A DNA stretch of 64,000 nucleotides from Sphingobacterium sp. SGG-5 (GTDB taxonomy: Bacteria > Bacteroidota > Bacteroidia > Sphingobacteriales > Sphingobacteriaceae). How positions within the stretch are numbered: the stretch's first letter is position 1; the number at the start of each line of letters is the position of its first letter. Both the position numbers and the translations under genes were made by a program. The stretch covers positions 248,001 through 312,000 of the forward strand of contig NZ_JAAKGO010000004.1 in NCBI RefSeq assembly GCF_011043525.1, in the 5' to 3' direction. This document shows positions 15,734 through 25,600 of this stretch, piece after piece. Below the pieces are notes generated by a model that did no database searches, was not told the origin of the DNA, and worked only from the letters and a program-made list of their open reading frames with translations.

Positions 15734-17353
15734 TTGTATAAATCGAGAAAAGGATATAGGGTTCAAAATCTGAGTTGGATTATTATCCTCGGATTAGTCA
15801 GTTTTCTTTCCGCACATGCGCAGACACGAGATGTTCAGGCGCAATACACGAAGAATTGGAAAACAGTAGGACCACCAAAGGGTACTTTGATGATCATCGG
15901 AGGAGCCGCTTCGTCCGATAACTATTCCTATTTCATGGACTTGGTAGGAGACCCTGATGCCTCTATTGTGTTTGTCCCTACTGCGGGAAGTGTATTTGAT
16001 GAGACGAATAGTGCATATACCGCGCTATTAAAGGCGGGTGCAAGAAATATAACGATCATCCACACGAAGGATCCGGCTGAAGCGAATACGGAGGCTTTTG
16101 CAGGACCATTACAGCAGGCGAAGGCCGTATTCATTGCCGGTGGATTCCAAAGCCGACTGGCTGCCGCCTATCGCAATACTTTGACCCATCAATGGATGTT
16201 TGAACTGTTAGAACGGGGAGGGGTGATCGCTGGAAGTTCGGCCGGTGCCTCGATACAGGGTTCGTATTTGTACGGAGGAGTGCCCGGGGGTGTAGGACCT
16301 CAATATGTCGGATTAGGGTTTGTCAGGCAATCCGCTATTGGACAGCACTATATCCGTCGAAATAGAATGGGAAGTGTAGCCAGAATACTGAAAACCCACC
16401 CGGAGCTCTTTGGTTTTGGCGTCGATGAAGCGACAGCAGCGGTCGTACATGGCGATACACTTGAAGTTGTCGGCGAAGGTAAGGTTGCCCTATATGATCC
16501 AACACGTCCGGACTATGCGGAAGATCGATTGCAAGAATATCTTTTCCCAGGCGACAAATACAATATGGCCACCCGAAAGATTACCCACAGGGCCGAACCT
16601 ACACCGCAGGACTTGTGGACTGGAGGTGGCAAAAATTGGAAAGATCCTACCGCTACCTGGAAAACGGTAGGACCTCCACGTGGTAAATTATTGCTATACG
16701 GGTCGGCAGAAGTAAATCGAGATGCATTATCGCATTTTCGGAAAGCCCTTCGTAGCCCCAAGGATCTCATCGTTGTGCTATCTACCGGAAACGATGATAG
16801 ACGCAGAGAAAACCAACGGGTAGTTGAGGAACTCCAAAAGATGGGGGCACAACAGGTCACTCTTTTACATACGATCAATGGTGAAAAGGCAAACTCCCGT
16901 GCATTTGCCCGTGCGCTGGACGATGCCAAAGCAGTTTGGATCTGTGATAGCCCAGGATGGCAATTGGCCGATGTTTATCTACATACACTGGTACACAAGA
17001 AGCTGTTTGATGTACTGCAACGTAAGGGAATAGTAGGTGGAAGTGGTGCTGGTGCCGCGATGATGGCTTCCCGTTTATTTGGTGAACCGGAGAAGTACGG
17101 ATGGCATACTGGCTTTGGCCTAATCGACAAGACCATGATTGTGACGGCTTCCCAGAATGCCAAGACCTTGGCAGCTATAGAGAAAATACGGAAAGAAAAT
17201 CCTGTATTACAGCATGTTATATTGGTAGAAAAGTCGGCATTGATCGTCGAAAAAAAACAGATCAAGGTGATCGGTATTGATGCCATAAAGATATACAAAG
17301 ACAATCTGAAAAAAACAATTGTGGTGTCTCCCGGAGAGCGATATAAATTTTAG
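15734..17353 (+). CDS. Secreted tandem S51 (cyanophycinase-like) peptidase with degenerate second domain
   Basis: This 539-aa protein starts at a TTG, the only in-frame candidate after the stop at 15719-15721 that gives the signal peptide (to about residue 30, AHAQ). It contains two S51-like domains, each opening with WKTVGPP(K/R)G (about residues 42 and 309), so it arose by internal duplication. Domain 1 has the full set: GSSAGA with nucleophile Ser about 169, GQHYIRR with His about 205, and GVDEATA with Glu about 232. In domain 2 the elbow reads GSGAGA (Gly about 438 replaces Ser) and the His position is changed (MIVTASQN), while a Glu remains in LVEKSA. Cyanophycinases cleave beta-Asp-Arg polymers; other S51 enzymes cleave alpha- or iso-aspartyl dipeptides. 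The exact substrate here is open. Confidence 0.85.
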   Translation: MYKSRKGYRVQNLSWIIILGLVSFLSAHAQTRDVQAQYTKNWKTVGPPKGTLMIIGGAASSDNYSYFMDLVGDPDASIVFVPTAGSVFDETNSAYTALLKAGARNITIIHTKDPAEANTEAFAGPLQQAKAVFIAGGFQSRLAAAYRNTLTHQWMFELLERGGVIAGSSAGASIQGSYLYGGVPGGVGPQYVGLGFVRQSAIGQHYIRRNRMGSVARILKTHPELFGFGVDEATAAVVHGDTLEVVGEGKVALYDPTRPDYAEDRLQEYLFPGDKYNMATRKITHRAEPTPQDLWTGGGKNWKDPTATWKTVGPPRGKLLLYGSAEVNRDALSHFRKALRSPKDLIVVLSTGNDDRRRENQRVVEELQKMGAQQVTLLHTINGEKANSRAFARALDDAKAVWICDSPGWQLADVYLHTLVHKKLFDVLQRKGIVGGSGAGAAMMASRLFGEPEKYGWHTGFGLIDKTMIVTASQNAKTLAAIEKIRKENPVLQHVILVEKSALIVEKKQIKVIGIDAIKIYKDNLKKTIVVSPGERYKF

Positions 17354-17445
17354 ATTTTAGAAGCAAAAATAGAATGGAAATACCTAATATTGTAGCGTCC
17401 AATATGGACCTAAAAATAGGATCTAAATAAAATAAAAATTAACAC

Positions 17446-19521
17446 ATGAAATTGTCTTCCATACGATTCCTTTCGTTTTTAACGTGCTTATTGTTTTTTT
17501 GTAGTGCTATTGTTGCACAGGAACATCCTAATCTGAATAAGTTATTAAGTATCCCGTACATCGGGAATATAGAAGGGGCTACAAGTGTAGACCGTCTGGC
17601 TTTCACGGTCAACGAACAAGGGAGACGTAACGTCTATATTGCCGATGGACCGGATTATACGATAAAAAAAGTAACCCATTTTGATGAAGACGATGCGCAG
17701 GAAATTACCAGTTTGTCTATAAGTAATGATGGAAACTGGGTAGTGTTTGCAAGAGGAGGGGATCATGGTTCGAATAGCGCAGCTGTCGCCGTAAACCCGG
17801 CTTCTCTGGTTCATGAAACGAACATTGAGATTTTTTCCTTATCGCTCACCGACAATAAATTATACAAGGTGGGTAATGGCGATTTTCCAGTTCTTCATCC
17901 GAACAATAGAACGGTCACCTATCTTAGAAGAGGGAAGGTGTGGAGTTCTCCACTTGGACGGGAAAAGTCGGGCAAACAACTTTTTGCTATGCGGGGTATA
18001 GCGCGTAATATACAATGGTCTCCCGATGGCACACAGTTGACTTTTGTATCTCGTCGAGGTGCGTATAGTTTTATCGGCGTATACCAAAATGCCAGTAAAC
18101 GGCTGAAATGGGTCAGTCCTTCATTTTATACCGATGCGTTTCCCCAGTGGTCGCCAGACGGCAAGCAGATAGCTTTTGTCAGAAGAGAACCTACGGGAGT
18201 GGCGAATGACTCGCTTTTTAACGCTTTATCACGGTCTTGGTCTATTATGGTTGCTGACCTAATTTCGGATAAAGTAGAAAAAGTATATGCCTCACCCACT
18301 AATAAACGTGCAGGTTACCCACGTATTGGGGGCGGAGTGAATCTACGTTGGAAAAATTCAGATTATATTACCTTCATGTCTTATGAAGATGGTTGGCCGC
18401 ATCTCTATCGGTTGGACGCCAAAAGCAAGGCCATAAAGCAACTGACAAAGGGAAATTTTACAGTCGAAGATATGGCTTACGATTCCAAAGGAAAATATAT
18501 CCTCTTCGCGGCAAATACAGGTAAGGACAAATTTGATTTCGAACGTAGTCATGTCGGTAGGGTGAGCGTCGACGATGCAAAGGTAGATATGCTGACGGAA
18601 GGAGAAGGGATTGAATCCGCACCATTTTTCTATTATGGCGATCGTTTGGTTGGCTTCAAGTCCAGCACCTACGATAAGCCTGTGCAACCGAAAGTCTATG
18701 ATCTACGAACTGCTAAACAACGTGTAGTAGCCGATGAGCTTTTTAAAGGAGTACATACCGGATTTGTGAAACCTACACAGGTATTTATTACTTCCGAAGA
18801 CGGTATTAAATTTAGTTCGCAATATTACAAGCCGCAAGGTAACCGGAAAAACTTACCTGCCGTAATATATATACATGGCGGTCCTCGTCGGCAAATGTAC
18901 TTGGGCTGGCATCACCGAGACTATTATTTTTATGACTACACCACTTGTCAGTATTTGGTGCAGCAAGGATTTGCGGTTTTGTCAGTCAACTATAGAATGG
19001 GTACGGGGTATGGATATGATTTCCAACATCCCAAATCTGCTGGATCATTAGGTGCATCGGAGTATAAAGATATCCTGGCAGCAGGAAAATGGCTCGCAGG
19101 ACAAGCTGATGTGAATCCCGAGAAAGTAGGAGTTTTTGGGGGATCGTATGGCGGTTATCTGACCGCTATGGCACTGGCGAAAAATTCGGATATATTCAAA
19201 GCTGGCGTAGATATACATGGCGTGCATAATAGACTTAAGGACAGGGATCCTAATTCCAGCCGAACGGCCAGACTGAATTGGGATTCTTCACCTTCCCGTT
19301 GGGTTGATACATGGAAATCTCCTGTGCTCTTGATACATGGAGATGATGATGGGAATGTAGCATTTTGGCATAGTATCGACTTATACAGTAGGTTGAAAGT
19401 GCGTAAGGTAGATGTGGAAGTTTTGGTCTTGCCCGATGAAAACCACCATTGGCAATTGTTTGAAAATCTTGTTAAGGTAAAAGCTGCAACTGTTGACTTT
19501 TTAGTTCGAAAATTGAAATAA
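17446..19521 (+). CDS. Secreted S9-family peptidase (beta-propeller plus prolyl-oligopeptidase domain)
   Basis: This 691-aa protein has a signal peptide ending IVAQ at about residue 25. The N-terminal two-thirds contains TolB/PD40-type propeller repeats (for example WSPDGTQLTFVS and WSPDGKQIAFVR). The C-terminal hydrolase has GGSYGGY with Ser near 567, Asp in the GDDDGNV segment near 633 and His in ENHHW near 667. Length and layout fit dipeptidyl/acylaminoacyl-peptidase-type S9 enzymes that act on short peptides, here in the periplasm. Together with the S51 and S13 enzymes it gives the region a clear peptide-processing character. It starts 92 nt after the S51 gene. Confidence 0.9.
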   Translation: MKLSSIRFLSFLTCLLFFCSAIVAQEHPNLNKLLSIPYIGNIEGATSVDRLAFTVNEQGRRNVYIADGPDYTIKKVTHFDEDDAQEITSLSISNDGNWVVFARGGDHGSNSAAVAVNPASLVHETNIEIFSLSLTDNKLYKVGNGDFPVLHPNNRTVTYLRRGKVWSSPLGREKSGKQLFAMRGIARNIQWSPDGTQLTFVSRRGAYSFIGVYQNASKRLKWVSPSFYTDAFPQWSPDGKQIAFVRREPTGVANDSLFNALSRSWSIMVADLISDKVEKVYASPTNKRAGYPRIGGGVNLRWKNSDYITFMSYEDGWPHLYRLDAKSKAIKQLTKGNFTVEDMAYDSKGKYILFAANTGKDKFDFERSHVGRVSVDDAKVDMLTEGEGIESAPFFYYGDRLVGFKSSTYDKPVQPKVYDLRTAKQRVVADELFKGVHTGFVKPTQVFITSEDGIKFSSQYYKPQGNRKNLPAVIYIHGGPRRQMYLGWHHRDYYFYDYTTCQYLVQQGFAVLSVNYRMGTGYGYDFQHPKSAGSLGASEYKDILAAGKWLAGQADVNPEKVGVFGGSYGGYLTAMALAKNSDIFKAGVDIHGVHNRLKDRDPNSSRTARLNWDSSPSRWVDTWKSPVLLIHGDDDGNVAFWHSIDLYSRLKVRKVDVEVLVLPDENHHWQLFENLVKVKAATVDFLVRKLK

Positions 19522-19526
19522 GAAAA

Positions 19527-20855
19527 ATGAACAAACTAACTTCCATTATTGCACGCTGTATAGCAGTATGCGTCATGTCTTCTTATGTTAATAGCATTCA
19601 AGCACAAGATTCTGTGTTTGATATAAGCCAGGACCCACTGCTCAATTCAGCATATGTTGGCTTTAAGGTCGTTGATCTGGATTCGCGTGAAGTATTGTAT
19701 GCGGAAAATTCCCATAAGCATTTTGTACCGGCCAGCAACACCAAGTTGTGGACCATGTACACCACATTACAGTTATGTGGGGATAGCATTCCGGGCTGGT
19801 CCATAGCCTCTGACGCACATACGCTTTATATTGAACCCAATGGTGACCCTACGTTTCTACAGCGTGAATTTAAGGAGCAAAAATTATTTGATCTATTGAA
19901 GAGCACCGACAAGACCATCTGCTTTGTATTGCCGAGTGCAAAAGGATTTGGACGCTTAGGATCGGGTTGGTCTTGGGGTACGTGGCAGTCGACGGGTTCG
20001 CCCGAGCGCAGTGTAATGCCCATATATGGTAATTTGATCCGTTTTTACAGGAACAAAGGAAATATCATCACGGCCAGACCATCGTATTTCAATTCCAGTA
20101 TACAACAGCCCTCTACCGATATCATGAGCGATTATGTAACCGTGTTGCGGGAAGAGCATAGCAATACATTTCGAGTTATCAAAAACACAAAAGGACACCG
20201 GGCTATTCGGCCATTTACCCTTATCGACAACGATTCTTTGGTCTACCTGCTGTTGAAGGATACCCTGCAACATGTAAAACCCGATGTAAAGATGAAACTT
20301 GTACGAGAGCGGCCTGACGGCGTTCAGTTTCAATTGTTCCATACCGTACCCACCGATCAGCTGGCCGGGATCATGATGAAGCGTAGTGATAATTTTTATG
20401 CAGAACAAATGCTGTTGATGTCGGGTAAGGTCAAATTTGGTACATTTGATGAGACGAAGATACATACCTATGTAAAAGAGGATCTGCTGAAAGATGTATG
20501 GGTTAGAGGAAAATGGGTGGACGGCAGTGGCCTGAGTAGAAGCAATCTGATCTCACCGGATGAATTTATTAATTTACTTCAATTGATCTATAACAGCAAA
20601 GACTTTGAACGGGTCAAGAAAATTCTACCATCGGGGAATGAAGGTACTTTGGAGGGATTTTATAAAGGATACGAAAGCAATATAGACGCCAAGACAGGCG
20701 GACTTACAGATCATATATCGTTAACAGGTTATCTAAAAACCAAGAGCGGTAAAAACCTTGCTTTTTCTTTTTTGGTGAATAACATCCGGGATGGACGGCC
20801 TGTTTTTAGGAAAAAGATGGAAGAAGTTATAACGCGGATTATCGATAACTATTAG
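19527..20855 (+). CDS. S13-family D-Ala-D-Ala carboxypeptidase/endopeptidase (PBP4-like)
   Basis: This 442-aa secreted protein (signal ending SIQAQ) carries the three penicillin-binding-protein motifs: SNTK near residue 70 (SxxK), DGSGLSRSN near 331-339 (SxN), and KTG near 389. It belongs to the DacB/PBP4 group, which trims or cleaves peptidoglycan cross-links in the periplasm. At about 440 aa it is close to the usual family length. The gene begins 5 nt after the S9 peptidase gene, so the two are co-transcribed. In this setting it may act on peptidoglycan-derived or other D-amino-acid peptides rather than in general wall maintenance, which is inference. A strong terminator follows. Confidence 0.88.
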   Translation: MNKLTSIIARCIAVCVMSSYVNSIQAQDSVFDISQDPLLNSAYVGFKVVDLDSREVLYAENSHKHFVPASNTKLWTMYTTLQLCGDSIPGWSIASDAHTLYIEPNGDPTFLQREFKEQKLFDLLKSTDKTICFVLPSAKGFGRLGSGWSWGTWQSTGSPERSVMPIYGNLIRFYRNKGNIITARPSYFNSSIQQPSTDIMSDYVTVLREEHSNTFRVIKNTKGHRAIRPFTLIDNDSLVYLLLKDTLQHVKPDVKMKLVRERPDGVQFQLFHTVPTDQLAGIMMKRSDNFYAEQMLLMSGKVKFGTFDETKIHTYVKEDLLKDVWVRGKWVDGSGLSRSNLISPDEFINLLQLIYNSKDFERVKKILPSGNEGTLEGFYKGYESNIDAKTGGLTDHISLTGYLKTKSGKNLAFSFLVNNIRDGRPVFRKKMEEVITRIIDNY

Positions 20856-20868
20856 GGTTTTGAAGATA

Positions 20869-20909
20869 GTGTCTCCTGTTTTTTGAAGAATACAGGAGAC
20901 ACTTTTTTT
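20869..20909 (+). terminator. Rho-independent terminator after the S13 peptidase gene
   Basis: An 11-bp perfect stem (GTGTCTCCTGT at 20869-20879 with ACAGGAGACAC at 20892-20902) is followed by seven T's. The T-run overlaps the stop codon of the convergent minus-strand gene at 20908. It ends the plus-strand peptidase operon; on the minus strand the following tract is not T-rich. Confidence 0.9.
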
Positions 20910-21636
20910 AGGATTGGTATTGCTCTACTATTCCGAGGTACAGCTTGCGTACATCCGTTGAATCGTCACCGATCAGAATGATCGAATAATGCCAACCTTC
21001 TTTAAAGGTGTATTCACGCTCCACAAGAGTTTCATCTGCTTCATCGGTAATGATAATGGTATGTTTTCCACTGCTTTGGGCGACAAATTGTATGTTTTCA
21101 TCATCTTCAACTTCCTCACCATCTCCGTTTTCGTAGGTTCTTTCACCAAATAACAAGGTTTCCTTATTGTCGAGATAGACATTAACCTGGCCTGCACTCG
21201 GAGAGAGGTGGAAGAAACGCATCCCACTTTCACTACCTAAATTTTCCAACAGTTGATCTTTTGTCAGCAAATGACGTGCGTCCTCTTGTAATCCATAAAT
21301 AAATGACGTATAGTAGGTGTTTTCTTCGAAATTGTACGTTTCATCCACGAGCTGTTCTTCGGTCTCCGTAAATATCCGTAACCTTCTGTTGCCGGGGAAT
21401 ATACGAAAGGCATCATACTTTTGGTAAGGCAACGGATTGTAGCTATATTGTATGGTGTTATTATCTACCGCATAGATCACACCATTGGAGGAGACGTATC
21501 CATTTACCATCGTTACTACGCCAACTGGGACCTCCTCATAATCATCGTCTTTCATACAGCTGTTCAGTGTGGCTAAGACCAATAATCCTGCCATCAGTAA
21601 GCCTGCTAATCTTGTGTTAAATAAATTTTTCATCAC
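20908..21636 (-). CDS. DUF4397-like lipoprotein
   Basis: This is a 242-aa predicted lipoprotein with signal MMKNLFNTRLAGLL, continuing to a cysteine in TLNSC. The sequence after it (VGVVTMVNGYVSSNG), then RRLRIFTETEEQL, FFHLSPSAGQVNVYLD and a C-terminal YSIILIGDD segment, has the repeated beta-sandwich look of DUF4397 proteins. The role of this family is unknown. It is transcribed alone, convergent with the peptidase operon, with 195 nt of upstream sequence before the GntR gene. The second ATG at 21633 is an equally possible start. Confidence 0.65.
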   Translation of the reverse strand: MMKNLFNTRLAGLLMAGLLVLATLNSCMKDDDYEEVPVGVVTMVNGYVSSNGVIYAVDNNTIQYSYNPLPYQKYDAFRIFPGNRRLRIFTETEEQLVDETYNFEENTYYTSFIYGLQEDARHLLTKDQLLENLGSESGMRFFHLSPSAGQVNVYLDNKETLLFGERTYENGDGEEVEDDENIQFVAQSSGKHTIIITDEADETLVEREYTFKEGWHYSIILIGDDSTDVRKLYLGIVEQYQS

Positions 21637-21831
21637 TATTCTTTCTTTGTTTTTAGTAAGAACGGATGAAGGGGGAAAAAGGCTACAGTCAAAAACAATC
21701 CGATCATGGTCGAATCTGATTTGACCAAGGGTAAGCTTTATCCGCTTTGATGCAGATCAAATTCAACACCTTGTAGTTGGACAATATTGTTAGACCAAAA
21801 ATCTGGAAAGTTGTCTGTTAATGAGCTATTA

Positions 21832-22518
21832 TTAGGACCGGAATAGACGCACAAAATGAATCGAAAGATGTTTACGCATGGCCTCTCTCAAGGCATTTGC
21901 ATCGCGTTGTTTGATGATCTCGAGTAATTGTTTATGCGAGATAAATTCTTCTTCTGGTGTTATAGACTCCACGATATCACTCTTATGAACATGCTCGAAG
22001 ATTGGAATAAGCATCTTCTGAAAATCAATAACCGTCTGGTTTTTAGTAATCTCATACAACTTTCCATGGAAGCGAATCTCATGATCGATTTTAAACAACG
22101 TCTGGTCGGGGTGTTCGGGTTCATTTTGAATAATCTCTTCCAGTTCCTGAATATCTTTTTCCGTAATGCGGGCTATAATGGAGTCTGCTAATCCCACCTC
22201 TATGATGAGCCGAAGTTCAAAAATCTCTTTCAAAGTCTGCGGCAAGAGTATATGTGGCTTTAATATTCGTCTGATCGGATTGATGACGTCTGGATTAACA
22301 AGCACTGCACCTTTATGTTTTTTGGATTCGATAAGCCCCATCGTTCGCAAACGGAGGAGGGCCTCGCGGATCACCGTTCGGCTCACGCCAAACAGTTCGG
22401 CTAATTCTAGCTCTTTAGGTAAGCTGTCCCCAACAGAAAGATTATTATTCGCGATTAGCTCAATTAATTTTTCCTCTACCTTATCTACAAGACTGGTGGT
22501 GTCAATACTATAGCTCAT
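21832..22518 (-). CDS. FadR-subfamily GntR transcriptional regulator (FCD domain), likely regulator of the sialic-acid locus
   Basis: This 228-aa regulator has an N-terminal winged helix: LPKELELAELFGVSRTVIRE at about 38-57, then ALLRLRTMGLIESKKHKGA. A helical FCD ligand domain follows (IDHEIRFHGKLYEIT at about 144-158, and later HKQLLEIIKQRD), whose Asp/His residues usually bind a metal and a small carboxylate. The gene is divergent from the sialic-acid susC with about 110 nt between start codons. Two inverted repeats lie in that gap. In other bacteria FCD-type GntR proteins such as NanR respond to sialic acid or amino sugars, so repression relieved by Neu5Ac or ManNAc is a reasonable inference. 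Confidence 0.9.
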   Translation of the reverse strand: MSYSIDTTSLVDKVEEKLIELIANNNLSVGDSLPKELELAELFGVSRTVIREALLRLRTMGLIESKKHKGAVLVNPDVINPIRRILKPHILLPQTLKEIFELRLIIEVGLADSIIARITEKDIQELEEIIQNEPEHPDQTLFKIDHEIRFHGKLYEITKNQTVIDFQKMLIPIFEHVHKSDIVESITPEEEFISHKQLLEIIKQRDANALREAMRKHLSIHFVRLFRS

Positions 22519-22540
22519 TTATAAAATTTTTTAATATTTC

Positions 22541-22571
22541 TTGGATAACTAAAAATAACTTTCTATAATTG
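22541..22571 (+). promoter_or_regulatory. Putative housekeeping promoter of the sialic-acid operon
   Basis: TTG at 22541-22543 and TATAATTG at 22564-22571 are separated by 20 nt. They resemble the Bacteroidota -33 (TTTG) and -7 (TAnnTTTG) elements with one mismatch in the latter. The predicted start of transcription (about 22575) falls inside the first inverted repeat. Confidence 0.45.
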
Positions 22572-22572
22572 C

Positions 22573-22589
22573 ATTATGTTATACATAAT
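22573..22589. promoter_or_regulatory. Inverted repeat 1, candidate GntR operator
   Basis: ATTATGT (22573-22579), TAT, ACATAAT (22583-22589) is a perfect 7-bp inverted repeat. Its GT-N3-AC centre resembles the operators of FadR-type GntR regulators (TnGTnnnACnA). It immediately follows the -7-like element. Confidence 0.5.
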
Positions 22590-22608
22590 ACCAAATGTTG
22601 ATTTGGTA
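22589..22608. promoter_or_regulatory. Inverted repeat 2, candidate second operator or leader hairpin
   Basis: TACCAAAT (22589-22596), GTTG, ATTTGGTA (22601-22608) is a perfect 8-bp inverted repeat that shares its first base with repeat 1. It would lie in the 5' leader, so it could act as DNA operator or as an mRNA hairpin upstream of the SusC start at 22627. Confidence 0.45.
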
Positions 22609-22626
22609 AAGATAATAAAACTAATT

Positions 22627-25600
22627 ATGATAAGATGTAAATTAATTTTTTTATTCGGTCTGATTGCGCTAACGGCAACAAGCTATGCGCAGACTACTTT
22701 AACCGGATATGTGGTCAATGACCTTGAGGAAATACTTCCGGGCGTTACGGTTCAGAATCGTATAAACGCAAGCCAGGCGATGTCGGATGAAAACGGAAGC
22801 TTTCGAATAGCGGGAAATATTGGGGACACGTTGCTCGTCAGCTATATGGGATACGAGACATTGTCTTATATTGTCCAATCGCTGAATAATAACCGCATTC
22901 AGCTCGTATCGCAAAATGTGTTGATCGATGATGTGGTTGTCGTAGGATACGGTACGCAAAAACGTTCCAAACTTTCGGGATCCATATCGAGCGTGAATAA
23001 AGAAGCATTATTATCCGCGCCTAATACGAACGCAGCTACGGCTTTACAGGGAACTGTTTCGGGACTGCGTGTACAACAAACGACGGGTAATCCCGGAGCA
23101 TCCCCGACGATTTCTTTTCGGGGTGGGACAGAATTTAATGGAACAGGAACGCCTTTATATGTAGTCGATGGGGTCATTGTACCTAGCTTATATGGTATAA
23201 ATGCCAGCGACATTGAGTCTATTGACCTTTTGAAAGATGCCGCATCGACAGCGATATACGGGGCAAGGGCTTCAAACGGGGTAGTGTTGGTAACTACGAA
23301 AAAAGGACGTAAAGGATCGACAAAAGTAGAATACCAGTTGAAGCACGCGAATAACTATGTGCGAAGAAATCCGGTAGAATACCTCAGTGCTGAAGACTAT
23401 ATCATATGGAATAGACAGGGAATCGCCAGCCGCTATCAGGCTAATATTGCAGACGGGAATGCCAGTCAGGCCAGCAGTACAGCCAATCAGATGAATTCAG
23501 CCTCCTGGGGCTGGACAACCAATTCGTCATATGCTTTTCCAGATGGAAAATATACGACACAAATTTTGACGGATCAAAATCGATATCTACTTGGTCGGGA
23601 AGGCTGGAGCTTGTTGGTGGATCGAAACCCGATACAACCACATCTTGCTGATAGCATCATCTATAAAGGCGTGAGCCAACGCCAGCTGGAAGATCTGATC
23701 CTACAGTCGAGCAATTACAACGAACATTATATCAATTTTTCAGGAGGATCGGATATTTCCAATTTTAACTTGGGGATAGGTACGGTCAAGGACGTAGGAA
23801 TGGTCATTGGATCGGAGCTCAAGCGGCATAATATGAACTTCAACGGTGGATTAAAGGTCAATAAGGACCTGTCGATCAACTTAAATTTAGCTGCGTATAA
23901 TGTCTCCGCCACACCTTCTTATGTTAATGCTTCCAGTACAAGCAACCTTGGCGGTGTCATACAGCGTTTTGGTGGCGCTGCGCCGACATTACGCCTGTAC
24001 AATGACGAAACAGGGGAGCCTTTACCTGGCGGAGACGCGAATGGAATCGGTAGCCCTTTGTATTTTGAAGACATCTATTATAATAAGACTGGCGAAAACA
24101 GGTTCTCGGGCGGCTTAAACATCGAATATGCTATTCTCAAAAACCTAAAACTGGTGGGTAACGCGAATGGTTTTCTACGCTTCAATGAAAATGATACCTT
24201 CACGAAAGCTTATCAAAATGGGTCACGGGGAGATATGATTACGACCCGGAATGCATCGTTCGACCGAAATAAGACGCAACAGTACACGTTAAACAGCTTT
24301 TTACAATATACGAATTCGTTTGGCCGTCACAACGTGAATGCTTTACTTGGAGGGGAGTATTTTGAATACCGCCATTATACGGCTTCAGCGAGTGCCTTAG
24401 GAGCCGCGACAGACTTTATCCCCTGGATGTCGGCATCGACTGAGGCTGTAGGAGTACCCAGTTCAGCGTTCAGTCAATGGGAACGCATGGTGTCGGGAAT
24501 CGGACGTGTCAACTATGATTATGACGATAGAATACTCTTCACGATGAATCTTCGCTACGATGGTACTTCCCGGTTGAGCGACAACAAATTCGATTATTTT
24601 CCGGGTATGTCGTTGGGGTGGAATATACACCGTGAAAGCTTTTTCCAACGGTCCGCATTGTCCGATATTGTGAGCAATCTGAAACCGCGTATCAGCTGGG
24701 GACAAAACGGTAGTGTCAGTTCGGTAGGTTACTTCGTGACCGATGCGCCTTTCGGAAATGTGGGGACGTACGATGGTAATGCAGGCGTGGGACCGGCTGG
24801 GTTTATTAATACTGCCCTTAAATGGGAAAAAGTATCAGCTTCGAACTTTGGTATAGACTTAGGTCTGTTCAATAACCGGGTGAATTTTAATGTGGATTAT
24901 TTTATAAGAGACGTATATAACAAAGTAGCTTCTTTGGGTATTCCGTCCTGGACAGGCTTTAGCAATTATACCACTAATCTCGGACAGCTGCGGAATAAGG
25001 GGATAGAACTTGAAACACAAATCTATGCACTGCGGAATGCCAACGGCTTCAATTGGCGATTAGGTGGAACCTTCACTCATGTAAAAAACTATGTAATAGA
25101 GTTGCCGGATAACGGTTTGGACGGCAACCGGCAGAGTACGACTGAAGTTTGGAATCCGCGAACATCGACTTATGAACAGGTAGGTGGTCTGTATGAGGGA
25201 AGGCGCGTGGGACTGGATGAAGTATGGGCGCATGTCTATGACGGTATCTACACGACGCAAGAGCAATTGGATGAGGACATTTTGTTGTACAACAGCAATC
25301 TGGGATATTCCAACAAGACATTGAAGTTCTTGGGTGATGCGCGTTGGAGAGACATTAATGAAGATGATATCATTGATTCCTACGACCGGGTATATGTGGG
25401 CAGAACGACACCTACCATACAGGGGGGCTTCCACAGCAACTTGACATGGAAAGGCCTGGGCTTGTATACCCAGTTTGATTATGCCCTGGGCTTTGTCATT
25501 ATTGACCAATCCTGGTTAAGGGGAATGGCACAGGCACAGGGTAGTGCGAATATGCCTGTAGATGTGAAATACACGTACTCCGAATATACACCGAGCGGGA

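Noticed and set aside
21707..21727. TGGTC/GACCA inverted repeat upstream of the DUF4397-like gene as a second GntR operator
   Set aside because: The arms are short (5 bp), the spacer is 11 nt and it does not resemble the repeats at the sialic-acid promoter.
22576..22626. ATG at 22576 as start of the sialic-acid SusC
   Set aside because: It lies inside the first inverted repeat and next to the promoter, and adds 17 residues before a normal signal peptide. The ATG at 22627 is better.
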